Both the position numbers and the translations under genes were made by a program. Under the pieces are notes generated by a model that worked only from the letters and a program-made list of their open reading frames with translations, was not told the origin of the DNA and searched no databases. Below are positions 15,862-25,037 of a DNA stretch of 43,547 nucleotides, piece after piece; within the stretch, counting starts at the first letter, position 1, and each line of letters opens with the position of its first letter. The DNA is from Immundisolibacter sp. (GTDB lineage: Bacteria; Pseudomonadota; Gammaproteobacteria; Immundisolibacterales; Immundisolibacteraceae): NCBI RefSeq assembly GCF_014359565.1, contig NZ_JACIZD010000020.1, forward strand, positions 1 through 43,547, written 5' to 3'.

Positions 15862-16449
15862 TCAGCCGACCAGATCCGCCGCCAGCGCCGCGCGCGTGGC
15901 GGCCGGTAACGGGTCGATGCTGACCGTCATGTTCGGGTGATCGATGCCGGCGGCCAGGTCCGCGCCCGCATGCAGCGCCCCGATCATGGCCGGCGTGAAC
16001 TCGAAGCGCACGAAGTGCACGGCGGAGGTCTTGTCGTCGTTCTCGCGCTCCATGTCCTCGTCGGCGATGGCGTACACCGGTTCGTGGCCGGCCACGCGCA
16101 GCCAGACGCGGTCCTCGACGCCGATCAGGCGGGCCAGGGCGACGCGCCGCTCGGCCTCGTCGTCGTACTCGATCATGAAGGTGGCCTTCAGGTTGTGGCC
16201 GTCCGGGATCAGCGGGTTGTAGGCGTCCAGCTCGTCCTGGATGCCGCGCGCCTCGAACACGCGCTCGATGCGCAGCATTTCCTGGATCTGGTACTGGACG
16301 GTCAGGCGATCCTCGAAGGCCAGCGTGGCGTGCGGGCCGAGCTGGATCTGGCGGTTTTTCTTGTGCTCCAGCACGCGGGCACGCATCGCCGGGCGTTGCT
16401 CGGCGTACTGCTCCAGCGACAGCAGGTCGGCGCGGGTGAGTTTTTGCAT
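15862..16449 (-). CDS. DUF3501 family protein
   Basis: 195 aa cytoplasmic protein without Cys. The blocks KLTRADLLSLEQYAEQRPAMRARVLEHKKNRQIQLGPHATLAFEDRLTVQYQIQEMLRIERVF and LIPDGHNLKATFMIEYDDEAERR are those of DUF3501. The family has no known activity but is repeatedly found next to rubrerythrin and a heterodisulfide-reductase-like Fe-S protein, as here, which suggests a role in peroxide reduction. The ATG lies three bases after the Fe-S gene stop, so the two are cotranslated. It ends the peroxide operon. Confidence 0.88.
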   Translation of the reverse strand: MQKLTRADLLSLEQYAEQRPAMRARVLEHKKNRQIQLGPHATLAFEDRLTVQYQIQEMLRIERVFEARGIQDELDAYNPLIPDGHNLKATFMIEYDDEAERRVALARLIGVEDRVWLRVAGHEPVYAIADEDMERENDDKTSAVHFVRFEFTPAMIGALHAGADLAAGIDHPNMTVSIDPLPAATRAALAADLVG

Positions 16450-16452
16450 GGC

Positions 16453-17811
16453 TCAGACTCCGTAGGCCAGGCGCAGCAACTGCAGCGGGTGCTCGGACGG
16501 CTTGCCGTTGCCGACGCCGTGCTCGATGTGCTTGCAGGCGATCGGGCAGTCGCTGGCGTAGTGGATGGGGTCGATCTCGCGCACGCGGTCGAACACCGGC
16601 GTGCCGATCTTCATCGACAGCGGATGGGTTTCCACCTTCACGCCGTAGGTGCCGTCGTGCCCGGCGCAGCGCTCGATGGCCACCACCTCGGTGTCCGGGA
16701 TCAGCTGGAACACCTCGCGTGTTTTCAGACCGATGTTCTGCACCCGCAGGTGGCAGGGTGGGTGGTAGGCGATCTTGCCCAGCGACTGCTTGAAGTCGGT
16801 CTTGAGCAGGCCGTCCTTGTGGCGGGCGATCAGGTACTCGAACGGATCGAAAATGCGCGCCGCGACCTTCTGCACGTCGGCATCGTCCGGGAACATCAGG
16901 CGCAGCTCCTGCTTGAACATCAGCACGCAGGACGGCACCGGCGCCACGATGTCGTAGCCCTGGTCCACGTAGGCGGCCAGCGCCGGCAGGTTGTGTTTTT
17001 TCAGCTCGTTGACCGAGTCCATGTCGCCCAGTTCCAGCTTGGGCATGCCGCAGCAGCGGCTGTTGTCGGCCAGTGTCACCGGCAGGCCGTTGTGGCGGTA
17101 GATGGCCGCCAGATCGTCGCCCAGCTCCGGCATCTGGTTATGGCCGTAGCAGGTGCCGAACAGCAGCACCTTGCCGGTGGTGTTGGCGCCGGCCTGCGGC
17201 GTCAGCGGCGCGTTGACCGCCGCCTGATCCTTGAAGTGACGCTTCAGCGGCTTGCTCGCGAACGGCGGCAGCACGGCATCGGCGTGGATGCCCATGACCT
17301 TTTCCATCACCTGGCGGGCCGGCTTGTTGCGGTTCACGGCATTGACGGTTTCGGTGACCACCGGAATGCCGGCCAGCTTGCCGGTCAGGTCGGTGGAGGT
17401 CAGGAAGCGGTCGCGAAACGACGCGCCCTTGGTTTTGAACTTCACCGCCTTGGCGCGCAGCATCAGGTGCGGGAAGTCCACGTTCCACTCGTGCGGCGGC
17501 ACGTACGGGCACTTGGTCATGTAGCACAGGTCGCACAGGTAACACTGGTCGACCACCTTGATGTAGTCATCCTTGGCCACGCCGTCCACTTCCATGGTGG
17601 AGGACTCGTCCACCAGATCGAACAGGGTCGGGAAGGCCTGGCACAGGCTCACGCAGCGGCGGCAGCCGTGGCAGATGTCGAACACACGCTCCAGCTCCTT
17701 CTCCAGCGCCTGTGCGTCGTAGTACTCGGCGGTCTGCCATTCAATGGCGTGCCGGGTCGGGGCTTCCAGGCTGCCTTCGCGGGGCGGCGTACGGGACGGG
17801 GAATCAGCCAT
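16453..17811 (-). CDS. Heterodisulfide-reductase/GlpC-like Fe-S oxidoreductase of the rubrerythrin operon
   Basis: 452 aa. Two ferredoxin-type motifs sit near the N-terminus: C47-C50-C53-C57 (CHGCRRCVSLC) and C90-C93-C96-C101 (CYLCDLCYMTKCP, with four rather than three residues before the last Cys). Two CCG-type domains follow, with GTCYGHNQMPE, SRCCGMPKLELGD, VPSCVLMFK and CAGHDGTYGV. Such proteins pass electrons between a carrier and a partner enzyme. Downstream of rubrerythrin and in the absence of a rubredoxin gene, it is a good candidate for its electron donor (inference). The start at 17811 was chosen because AGGAG lies eight bases upstream. Confidence 0.9.
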   Translation of the reverse strand: MADSPSRTPPREGSLEAPTRHAIEWQTAEYYDAQALEKELERVFDICHGCRRCVSLCQAFPTLFDLVDESSTMEVDGVAKDDYIKVVDQCYLCDLCYMTKCPYVPPHEWNVDFPHLMLRAKAVKFKTKGASFRDRFLTSTDLTGKLAGIPVVTETVNAVNRNKPARQVMEKVMGIHADAVLPPFASKPLKRHFKDQAAVNAPLTPQAGANTTGKVLLFGTCYGHNQMPELGDDLAAIYRHNGLPVTLADNSRCCGMPKLELGDMDSVNELKKHNLPALAAYVDQGYDIVAPVPSCVLMFKQELRLMFPDDADVQKVAARIFDPFEYLIARHKDGLLKTDFKQSLGKIAYHPPCHLRVQNIGLKTREVFQLIPDTEVVAIERCAGHDGTYGVKVETHPLSMKIGTPVFDRVREIDPIHYASDCPIACKHIEHGVGNGKPSEHPLQLLRLAYGV

Positions 17812-17890
17812 GATCGGGGCTCCTGCGTGAACGGACCGGCGTTGAGACACTGATTACGGCGATGGCTCGGCACCTGGGCCGGCCAGCAAC

Positions 17891-17954
17891 GGGGCCTTGC
17901 GCCCCGCGACAAACGTTCCGAAAAGCGAGGCGGGGACCGTCGCCGGCCCCCGCC
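17891..17954 (-). other. Two GC-rich hairpins between rubrerythrin and the Fe-S gene
   Basis: GGCGGGG (17929-17935) pairs with CCCCGCC (17948-17954), and GGGGC (17891-17895) pairs with GCCCC (17901-17905). Both lie in the 155-bp gap after the rubrerythrin stop on the minus strand and neither is followed by T residues. They could reduce read-through or stabilise the abundant rubrerythrin message relative to downstream genes. Confidence 0.45.
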
Positions 17955-17966
17955 ACCGCCGGGGCA

Positions 17967-18389
17967 TCAGCTGCCCAGGGTGTCCAGGGCCTTCTGGAAG
18001 CGGTTGGCGTGCGAACGCTCCGCCTTGGCCAGGGTCTCGAACCAGTCGGCGATCTCGGAGAAGCCTTCCTCGCGCGCTGCCTTGGCCATGCCCGGGTACA
18101 TGTCGCTGTACTCGTGGGTCTCGCCGGCGATGGCCGCCTTCAGGTTCTCGGCGGTAGCGCCGATCGGCAGGCCGGTGGCCGGGTCGCCGACGGCTTCCAG
18201 GTACTCCAGGTGGCCGTGGGCGTGACCGGTCTCACCTTCGGCGGTGGAGCGGAACACTGCCGAGACGTCGTTGTAGCCTTCCACGTCGGCCTTGTTGGCG
18301 AAATACAGATAACGCCGGTTGGCCTGCGATTCGCCGGCAAATGCGGCCTTGAGGTTGCCCTCGGTCTTGCTGCCTTTCAAAGTAGCCAT
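17967..18389 (-). CDS. rbr: Rubrerythrin (diiron domain only)
   Basis: 140 aa four-helix ferritin-like protein that reduces hydrogen peroxide at a diiron site. Iron ligands are visible in [32 protein letters not shown] and [11 protein letters not shown] (two ExxH motifs). It contains no Cys, so the usual C-terminal rubredoxin domain is absent and electrons must come from a separate donor, presumably the Fe-S protein encoded next. AGGAGG precedes the ATG. It is preceded by an OxyR-like palindrome, directly downstream of oxyR in the same direction. Confidence 0.95.
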   Translation of the reverse strand: MATLKGSKTEGNLKAAFAGESQANRRYLYFANKADVEGYNDVSAVFRSTAEGETGHAHGHLEYLEAVGDPATGLPIGATAENLKAAIAGETHEYSDMYPGMAKAAREEGFSEIADWFETLAKAERSHANRFQKALDTLGS

Positions 18390-18506
18390 GTCATGACCTC
18401 CTGCAGTTGATTGACACCGTTCGGTTGCCGCCGGAGTGGCGGAACTTCACGGCTACGCATGGTAGTCGGGCAAGGTGGGGGATGGAAGTTGATTTTTCCA
18501 ATGCCG

Positions 18507-18527
18507 CCGATAGCCAATGTCTATCGG
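18507..18527. promoter_or_regulatory. OxyR-type operator upstream of rubrerythrin
   Basis: CCGATAG-N7-CTATCGG is a perfect 7-bp-arm inverted repeat containing the ATAG-N7-CTAT core of OxyR sites. It lies in the 157-bp gap between the oxyR stop and the rubrerythrin ATG. Its near edge is 118 bases upstream of that ATG, a reasonable place to activate a promoter there. A second adjacent half-site pair, as in the extended E. coli motif, is not obvious. Confidence 0.6.
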
Positions 18528-18546
18528 TGCCCGGCCCGCAGCGATT

Positions 18547-19464
18547 CTAGCCGAAAGCCGATGACGAACCGGTGGCGGACGGGGCGCAGTCGCTGATGGC
18601 CTGCGCCAGGATCTCGATTGCCCGTGGGCGAAAGAAGCCGGTCCGCGAGGCCAGCGCCACCTGCCGGTACGGCGCCGTGCCGCGAAACGGCCGCACCGCC
18701 AGCAGCGCCCGTTCGCGCGGCGACTCGCCGAGCGCCCCCACCGGCAGCACGCTGATGCCGGCGCCGCTGGCCACCATGTAGCGGATGGTTTCCAGCGAGC
18801 TGCCCTCCAGGCGCTGGCCACCCTTGTGCATCAGCGCCGGGCACAGGGCCAGCACCTGGTCGCGAAAGCAGTGCCGCGGTCCGAGCAGCAGCACGTTCTC
18901 GTCCCCCAGCTGGGCCGGCCCGATGCTGGCCTGGCTGGTCCAAGGGTGGCCGGGCGGCATCGCCACCACGAACTCCTCGCGGTAGCAGGGCAGCACCTCG
19001 ATGTCAGGCGCCCGGTACGGCAGCGACAGCACCACGGCGTCCAGCTCGCCGCGCTGCAGGCGGGTGCCCAGATCGTCCGTGTAGTTCTCCTCGATCACCA
19101 GCGGCATGCGCGGCGCCAGGCGCCCGAGCAGCGGAATCAGCCGCGGCAGCAGATACGGACCGATCGAGAAGATCACCCCCAGCCGGAACGGCCCGGCCAG
19201 CGGATCCGTGGCAGTGGCGGCCAGGGCGCGAATGGTCTCGACATCGGCCAGCACGCGCCGCGCCTGGTCGGCAATCTGCTGGCCGATGGGCGTCGGCTGG
19301 ATGTGTCCGGGCAGGCGCTCGAACAGCGGCACGCCGAGTTCTTCTTCCAGCTTCCTGATGGCGATGGACAGGCTCGGCTGGCTCACGAAACAGTGTGCCG
19401 CGGCGCGGCCGAAATGCCGCTCGCGGGCCACCGCCACCAGATAGCGCAGTTCGTTCAGGGTCAT
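18547..19464 (-). CDS. oxyR: Hydrogen peroxide-sensing transcriptional regulator OxyR
   Basis: 305 aa LysR-type regulator, the same length as E. coli OxyR. The N-terminal helix-turn-helix reads MTLNELRYLVAVARERHFGRAA and CFVSQPSLSIAIRKLEEELG. The effector domain has the redox pair C199 and C208 in the segment RHCFRDQVLALC, which forms a disulfide on peroxide exposure and activates transcription. The start at 19464 gives the canonical N-terminus; upstream in-frame ATGs belong to the antisense of the neighbouring gene. It is divergent from the crotonase-like gene and upstream of rubrerythrin. Confidence 0.96.
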   Translation of the reverse strand: MTLNELRYLVAVARERHFGRAAAHCFVSQPSLSIAIRKLEEELGVPLFERLPGHIQPTPIGQQIADQARRVLADVETIRALAATATDPLAGPFRLGVIFSIGPYLLPRLIPLLGRLAPRMPLVIEENYTDDLGTRLQRGELDAVVLSLPYRAPDIEVLPCYREEFVVAMPPGHPWTSQASIGPAQLGDENVLLLGPRHCFRDQVLALCPALMHKGGQRLEGSSLETIRYMVASGAGISVLPVGALGESPRERALLAVRPFRGTAPYRQVALASRTGFFRPRAIEILAQAISDCAPSATGSSSAFG

Positions 19465-19476
19465 GGCCGACTCGGC

Positions 19477-19506
19477 TTGGGTGGGCAGGTGCGGATGCGG
19501 TATTGT
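19477..19506 (+). promoter_or_regulatory. Possible sigma-70 promoter for the ECHDC3-like gene
   Basis: TTGGGT (19477-19482), an 18-base spacer and TATTGT (19501-19506) form a moderate -35/-10 pair in the 83-bp gap between oxyR and the divergent crotonase gene. Transcription would start near 19513, about 35 bases before the ATG at 19548. OxyR commonly represses itself from such divergent gaps, but no ATAG-N7-CTAT dyad is seen here. Confidence 0.3.
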
Positions 19507-19547
19507 GCCGGCCCGCGCCGTTTGCCGATCCAGCGAGGTCCGCCGCC

Positions 19548-20348
19548 ATGAACCACCCCGATCCGGCCACCGGCCCGGTGCTGCTCGCCGATCGCGATCC
19601 CGGCGGCGTGGTGCGCCTGACCCTGAACCGCCCGGCGCAGCGCAACGCCCTGTCCGCGGACCTGCTGCGGGCACTCAAGTCCGCGCTGACGGAACTGGCA
19701 GCCGACCCCGCCGTGCGCGTACTGCTGCTGACCGGCGCCGGTCCGGCCTTCTGCGCCGGGCACGATCTGAAGGAACTGCGCGCCCTGCCCGACGAGGCGG
19801 CGGCCGGCGCCCTGTTTGGCCTGTGTGGCGAGGTGATGCTGGCGCTGCGGCGCTTTCCGCATCCGGTGATCGCACAGGTGCATGGCGTGGCCACGGCTGC
19901 CGGCTGCCAGCTGGTGGCCAGCTGCGACCTGGCCATTGCCTCGGACCACGCCCGCTTTGCCACGCCGGGCGTCAACATCGGTCTTTTCTGCAGCACCCCG
20001 GCCGTGGCGCTGACCCGCACCGTGGCCTACAAGCACGCCATGGAGATGCTGTTCACCGGCGACCTGATCGATGCCGCCACCGCCCAGCGCATCGGGCTGG
20101 TCAACCGGGTGGTGCCGACCGGCGAGCTGGACGCCGCAACCGGCGCCCTGGCGGCGCAGATCGCCAGCCGCCCGCCGGCCGTGCTGAGCCTGGGCAAGGC
20201 CGCCGTGCAGGCGCAAATCGGCCTCAACGAGGCGGCGGCCTACGCCGACATGAGCGCCACCATGGCCAAAAACCTGCTGATGGCAGAAGCCGCCGAAGGT
20301 ATCGACGCATTCCTCGCCAAGCGGCCACCGAACTGGCCTGCCGCCTGA
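19548..20348 (+). CDS. Enoyl-CoA hydratase/isomerase family protein, ECHDC3-like
   Basis: 266 aa crotonase-fold protein. Oxyanion-hole blocks are present (RPAQRNALS, FCAGHDLKEL). The segment around GVATAAGCQLVASCDLAIAS and ATPGVNIGLFCSTPAVAL matches the ECHDC3 branch. Both catalytic Glu positions of enoyl-CoA hydratase are replaced: GCEL becomes GCQL and the PE of QPE becomes PG, as in ECHDC3 proteins. Ordinary hydration of crotonyl-CoA is therefore unlikely; another acyl-CoA reaction or a binding role is possible. GAGG precedes the ATG. It is divergent from oxyR, with no partner genes downstream. Confidence 0.9.
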   Translation: MNHPDPATGPVLLADRDPGGVVRLTLNRPAQRNALSADLLRALKSALTELAADPAVRVLLLTGAGPAFCAGHDLKELRALPDEAAAGALFGLCGEVMLALRRFPHPVIAQVHGVATAAGCQLVASCDLAIASDHARFATPGVNIGLFCSTPAVALTRTVAYKHAMEMLFTGDLIDAATAQRIGLVNRVVPTGELDAATGALAAQIASRPPAVLSLGKAAVQAQIGLNEAAAYADMSATMAKNLLMAEAAEGIDAFLAKRPPNWPAA

Positions 20349-20387
20349 TCGCACGCCGCGGCGCTGGCCACGCCGGCCGATCCCCGT

Positions 20388-20442
20388 TGTAGGAGCCCGG
20401 CTCTGCCGGGCGATCGCGCAGCGCAGCTGCTCACCCACAGAA
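20388..20442. repeat. REP-type palindromic element downstream of the REP-associated transposase
   Basis: TGTAGGA is followed by GCCCGGC-TCT-GCCGGGC (20395-20411), then GATCGCGCAGCGCAGCTGC. This matches the unit at 21088-21140 almost base for base. It lies just downstream of the RAYT pseudogene stop, as expected for a REP element mobilised by that transposase. Confidence 0.7.
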
Positions 20443-20452
20443 CGATCATCAC

Positions 20453-20904
20453 CTACAACCACACGGCATCCCAATGAAGATATTCCCCGATATCCCGCAC
20501 CAGCCCCGCGCGCAGCGGATTGGCCACGATATAGCGGGCGACCGCACGCACGTCATCCTGCCGGCGCAAGGCCCGATCATGAAAGCGCGCTGCCACGCGC
20601 CGCCGCCCAGCGCCACCGACACGGTCACCTTGTACAGGCGAACTGCTTCCGAAACCGTGCCGCCGTGATTCAGCTGCGCCTGCCAGTGCACGTGATCAGG
20701 CATGACCACGAAGGCCAGGGTCGTCACATGGGCAGCGACCTGCGGCGAGTGGAAGGCGCGGACCGCCTGACGGGCGACCGTCCATTCGGCAAACCGGGGC
20801 GCCCTGTACACCGTAACCACCGTGAGGAGGTACACCTGTCCCGATAACGACCAGCGGCCTTTGCGCAGATCCCGGCCGTGTGGAGACGTGCTGATGCGGT
20901 CCAT
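20453..20904 (-). pseudogene. REP-associated tyrosine transposase (RAYT), frameshifted
   Basis: The frame from the ATG at 20904 (another lies at 20955) encodes a Y1/HUH transposase: GQVYLLTVVTVYRAPRF, then LAFVVMPDHVHW with the HVH metal motif. Near 20590 the sense continues in a different frame (FHDRALRRQDDVRAVARYIVANPLRAGLV through EYLHWDAVWL, stop at 20453-20455). The ARYIVANPLRAGLV helix is a RAYT hallmark, so one frameshift splits the gene and the enzyme is probably dead. RAYTs are single-copy, domesticated relatives of IS200/IS605 transposases that move REP elements. REP-type repeats flank it on both sides. Confidence 0.8.
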
Positions 20905-21052
20905 GCCTGATCTGGGCGCCAGCGCAGCGAGCGATGCAGAAAAGCCGCGCGGCATTTTTATCTGCGGTGGGCGATCATCGCCGCATTCTTAGCTGCCGGA
21001 AACGAATTGTCGCGCGCGGCGGATGGCGAGACGACAAGCAATATCATCCCCC

Positions 21053-21140
21053 TGTAGAGCCAGGCTCCGCCGGGCGATCAATCGCCATGTAGGAACCCGG
21101 CTCCGCCGGGCGATCGCGCAGCGAAGCTGCGCTCCTACAC
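21053..21140. repeat. Two tandem REP-type elements (BIME-like) upstream of the RAYT gene
   Basis: The first unit (21053-21080) is TGTAGAGCCAGGCTCCGCC then GGGCGATCA. The second (21088-21140) is fuller: TGTAGGA, CCGGCTCCGCCGG, GCGCAGC-GAA-GCTGCGC, TCCTACA, so two small hairpins sit inside an outer 7-bp TGTAGGA/TCCTACA stem. The core matches copies at 20388-20442 and 28983-29033. Positions 20956-21052 and 21141-21222 show nothing else beyond the leader of the sulfotransferase gene. Confidence 0.75.
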
Positions 21141-21222
21141 AACAATCGCCGCGCCGAAGGAGGCCGACCACCCCGCTTCCTGCTGGCCCCCGATTCCGCG
21201 CCCGACCCAAGGACTTCACCGA

Positions 21223-22134
21223 ATGAGCACCACCCCACCCCTGACGCGCCCGCGTTCGGTCCCGCAAATGCTCGAGCGCGTGCAGCACATGATCACGCCG
21301 CAGAGCATGAGCCGCGCACTGGCCTTCCAGCCGCGGCCCAGCGACGTGTTCATCGCCACCTTTCCCAAGAGCGGCACCACCTGGCTGCAGCAGATCGTGC
21401 ACGGCCTGCGCACCGGCGGCGACATGGACTTCGACGAGATCACGCAGGTCGTGCCGTGGCTGGAGACCGCGCTCGATCTGGGCCTCGACATCGACGGCCC
21501 GCAGCGCGCCCAGCCGCGGGCCTACAAGAGCCACCTGCCGTGGCCGATGATTCCCAAGGGTGGCCGGTACCTGGTCGCCGTGCGCGATCCGGGCGACGTG
21601 CTGGTGTCGCAGTTCCACTTCTGGAACGGCTGGTTCTTCGAGGCCGGCAGCGTCACCGTCGAGGACATCGCCCGCGACCTGTTCCTGAACCAGACCCTGC
21701 CGTTCAACTACTACCGCCACCTGCAATCCTGGTGGCCGCAACGGCGGGAACCGCACACCCTGATGCTGTGCTACGAGTCCATGCTGGCCGATCCGCAGGC
21801 CGCCGTGCGGCGCATCGCGGACTTCATCGGCGTGCCGCTGGACGCGGCGCTGCTGCAGCGGGTGCTGGACCAGTCGAGCGTCGAGTTCATGCGCGCCCAC
21901 GCCCGCCAGTTCGACGACCACCTGCTGCGCGAGGCCCGCGACGCGGCCTGCGGCCTGCCGCCGGGAGACACCGGCGGCAGCAAGGTTCGCGCCGGTCGCG
22001 CCGGCGCCAACGTGACTGAACTGGGCGACGCCGTGCGGGCCGCACTGGACGCCGCCTGGCAGCAGCACATTGCCGGCCCGCTGGGCATTGCCGATTACGC
22101 CGCGCTGCGACGGACCCTGGAGGCGGGCGCCTGA
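21223..22134 (+). CDS. Sulfotransferase (type 1 family)
   Basis: 303 aa cytosolic sulfotransferase fold. The PAPS 5'-phosphosulfate loop is PKSGTTW (48-54), the 3'-phosphate-binding region is VRDPGDVLVSQFHFWN, and the C-terminal KVRAGRAGANVTEL resembles the family's RKGxxGDWK cofactor loop. It would transfer sulfate from PAPS to an alcohol or amine; the acceptor is unknown. AAGGA lies nine bases before the ATG. It stands alone between two blocks of intergenic repeats, which suggests a gene gained or exchanged at this site. No PAPS synthesis genes are nearby. Confidence 0.9.
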   Translation: MSTTPPLTRPRSVPQMLERVQHMITPQSMSRALAFQPRPSDVFIATFPKSGTTWLQQIVHGLRTGGDMDFDEITQVVPWLETALDLGLDIDGPQRAQPRAYKSHLPWPMIPKGGRYLVAVRDPGDVLVSQFHFWNGWFFEAGSVTVEDIARDLFLNQTLPFNYYRHLQSWWPQRREPHTLMLCYESMLADPQAAVRRIADFIGVPLDAALLQRVLDQSSVEFMRAHARQFDDHLLREARDAACGLPPGDTGGSKVRAGRAGANVTELGDAVRAALDAAWQQHIAGPLGIADYAALRRTLEAGA

Positions 22135-22154
22135 ATCGCCGATGCGCTCCTGAT

Positions 22155-22168
22155 CGGGGCGCGCCCCG
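22155..22168 (+). terminator. GC palindrome after the sulfotransferase gene
   Basis: CGGGGCGCGCCCCG is a perfect 14-bp palindrome 20 bases after the sulfotransferase stop. It could fold as a short GC-rich hairpin and act as a weak terminator; no T-tract follows. Confidence 0.35.
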
Positions 22169-22197
22169 CCGATGGGCGCCTATTTCCAGCAGCAAGC

Positions 22198-22396
22198 GTA
22201 GCCTGGATGCAGCACAGCGAAATCCGGGATTCTTGGTCTCGTAGCCCGCCGTAGGAGGGGTTAGCCCATCGTGGGAGCGGCGCCCCCGCCGCGAAGCCTG
22301 CGCTGCCGCGTTCGGCCCGGGGGCGGGCCTCCTACAAGCAGGATTCGCTGGACGGGTGAGGCCCATGGGAGCGGCGCCTTCACCGAGAAGCCGGCG
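22198..22396. repeat. Cluster of intergenic palindromic repeats
   Basis: Three repeat types are stacked. At 22198-22232 lies a GCCTGGATGCAGCACAGCG/AATCCGGGATTC unit common in GC-rich gammaproteobacteria. A BIME-like block is bounded by GTAGGAGG (22251-22258) and CCTCCTAC (22328-22335) and contains GGGAGCGGCGCCCCCGCCGCGA. A further GGGAGCGGCGCCTTCACCGAG copy lies at about 22367-22388. No gene is visible between the sulfotransferase and the tRNAs; in E. coli a tRNA-Leu follows tRNA-Cys, but none is found here. Confidence 0.6.
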
Positions 22397-22407
22397 GACA
22401 AGGCGAT

Positions 22408-22481
22408 TGGAGGCTAGGGCCGGAATCGAACCGACGTACGCGGCTTTGCAGGCCGCTGCATGACCACTCTGCCACCTAGCC
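22408..22481 (-). tRNA. cysT: tRNA-Cys (GCA)
   Basis: 74 nt including an encoded CCA. The acceptor stem GGCTAGG pairs with CCTAGCC; the discriminator base is U, as expected for tRNA-Cys. The anticodon loop CTGCAAA gives anticodon GCA, and the T-loop is GTTCGATTC. It lies directly downstream of tRNA-Gly, matching the E. coli pgsA-glyW-cysT order, so it is probably cut from the same transcript. Confidence 0.96.
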
Positions 22482-22529
22482 GGGGCCAGAAACGACTGGC
22501 CGCGCACGGGGCGCGGCCAGGAAAAGACT

Positions 22530-22605
<76 letters not shown>

Positions 22606-22647
22606 CCGAATGGGAACGCGGATTGTCGGCGCCCGGGCGGCGCGCTG

Positions 22648-23213
22648 TCAAGCCTTTCGGAGGCTGGGCCAGGCGGCTTTCAGGTACATGACCATGGACC
22701 ACAGCGTCAGCGCTGCCGCGACATAGAAGCACACCACGCCCAGCTCGTAGACGGGCAGTCCGTATAGTTTGTGTTCGTACAGCAGCAGGCTGATGGCGAT
22801 CATCTGCAGGGTGGTCTTGGTCTTGCCGATGCTGGACACGGCGACCTGGGCCCGCTCGCCGATCTCGGCCATCCATTCGCGCAGCGCCGAGACGGTAATC
22901 TCGCGTCCGACGATGACGATGGCCGGCACGGCCATGTAGCTGTGCGGGTGGCCCTGCACCAGCAGCACCAGCGCCGCGGCGACGATCAGCTTGTCGGCCA
23001 CCGGGTCCAGGAACCGCCCGAACGGCGAGGTCTGGCCCAGACGCCGGGCGAGGTAGCCGTCCAGCCAGTCGGTCAGCGAGCTGACCAGGAACAGCCCTGC
23101 GGCGGCCGGCCGGCCCCAGGCAGTCGGCAGGTTGTAGCAGACCACCACCAGCGGGATGGCTCCGATGCGCGCCAGGGTGAGCACATTGGGCAGGTTCAGC
23201 AGGCGCCGGCTCA

Positions 23214-23214
<1 letters not shown>
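22648..23214 (-). CDS. pgsA: CDP-diacylglycerol--glycerol-3-phosphate 3-phosphatidyltransferase
   Basis: 188 aa inner-membrane enzyme that makes phosphatidylglycerol phosphate from CDP-diacylglycerol and glycerol 3-phosphate. The CDP-alcohol phosphatidyltransferase signature D-x2-DG-x2-AR-x8-G-x3-D-x3-D is complete at 49-74 (from DWLDGYLARR to FLDPVADK). Several membrane helices are evident. The ATG overlaps the uvrC stop (TGATG), so the two are coupled; the tRNA-Gly and tRNA-Cys genes follow. Its product supplies the phosphatidylglycerol that the MprF-like enzyme encoded later in this window would modify. Confidence 0.96.

Positions 23215-25033
<1,819 letters not shown>

Positions 25034-25037
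<4 letters not shown>

Noticed and set aside
15937-17853. 638-codon plus-strand frame opposite the DUF3501 and Fe-S genes
   Set aside because: The minus strand has well-conserved ferredoxin and DUF3501 motifs; the plus frame has none.
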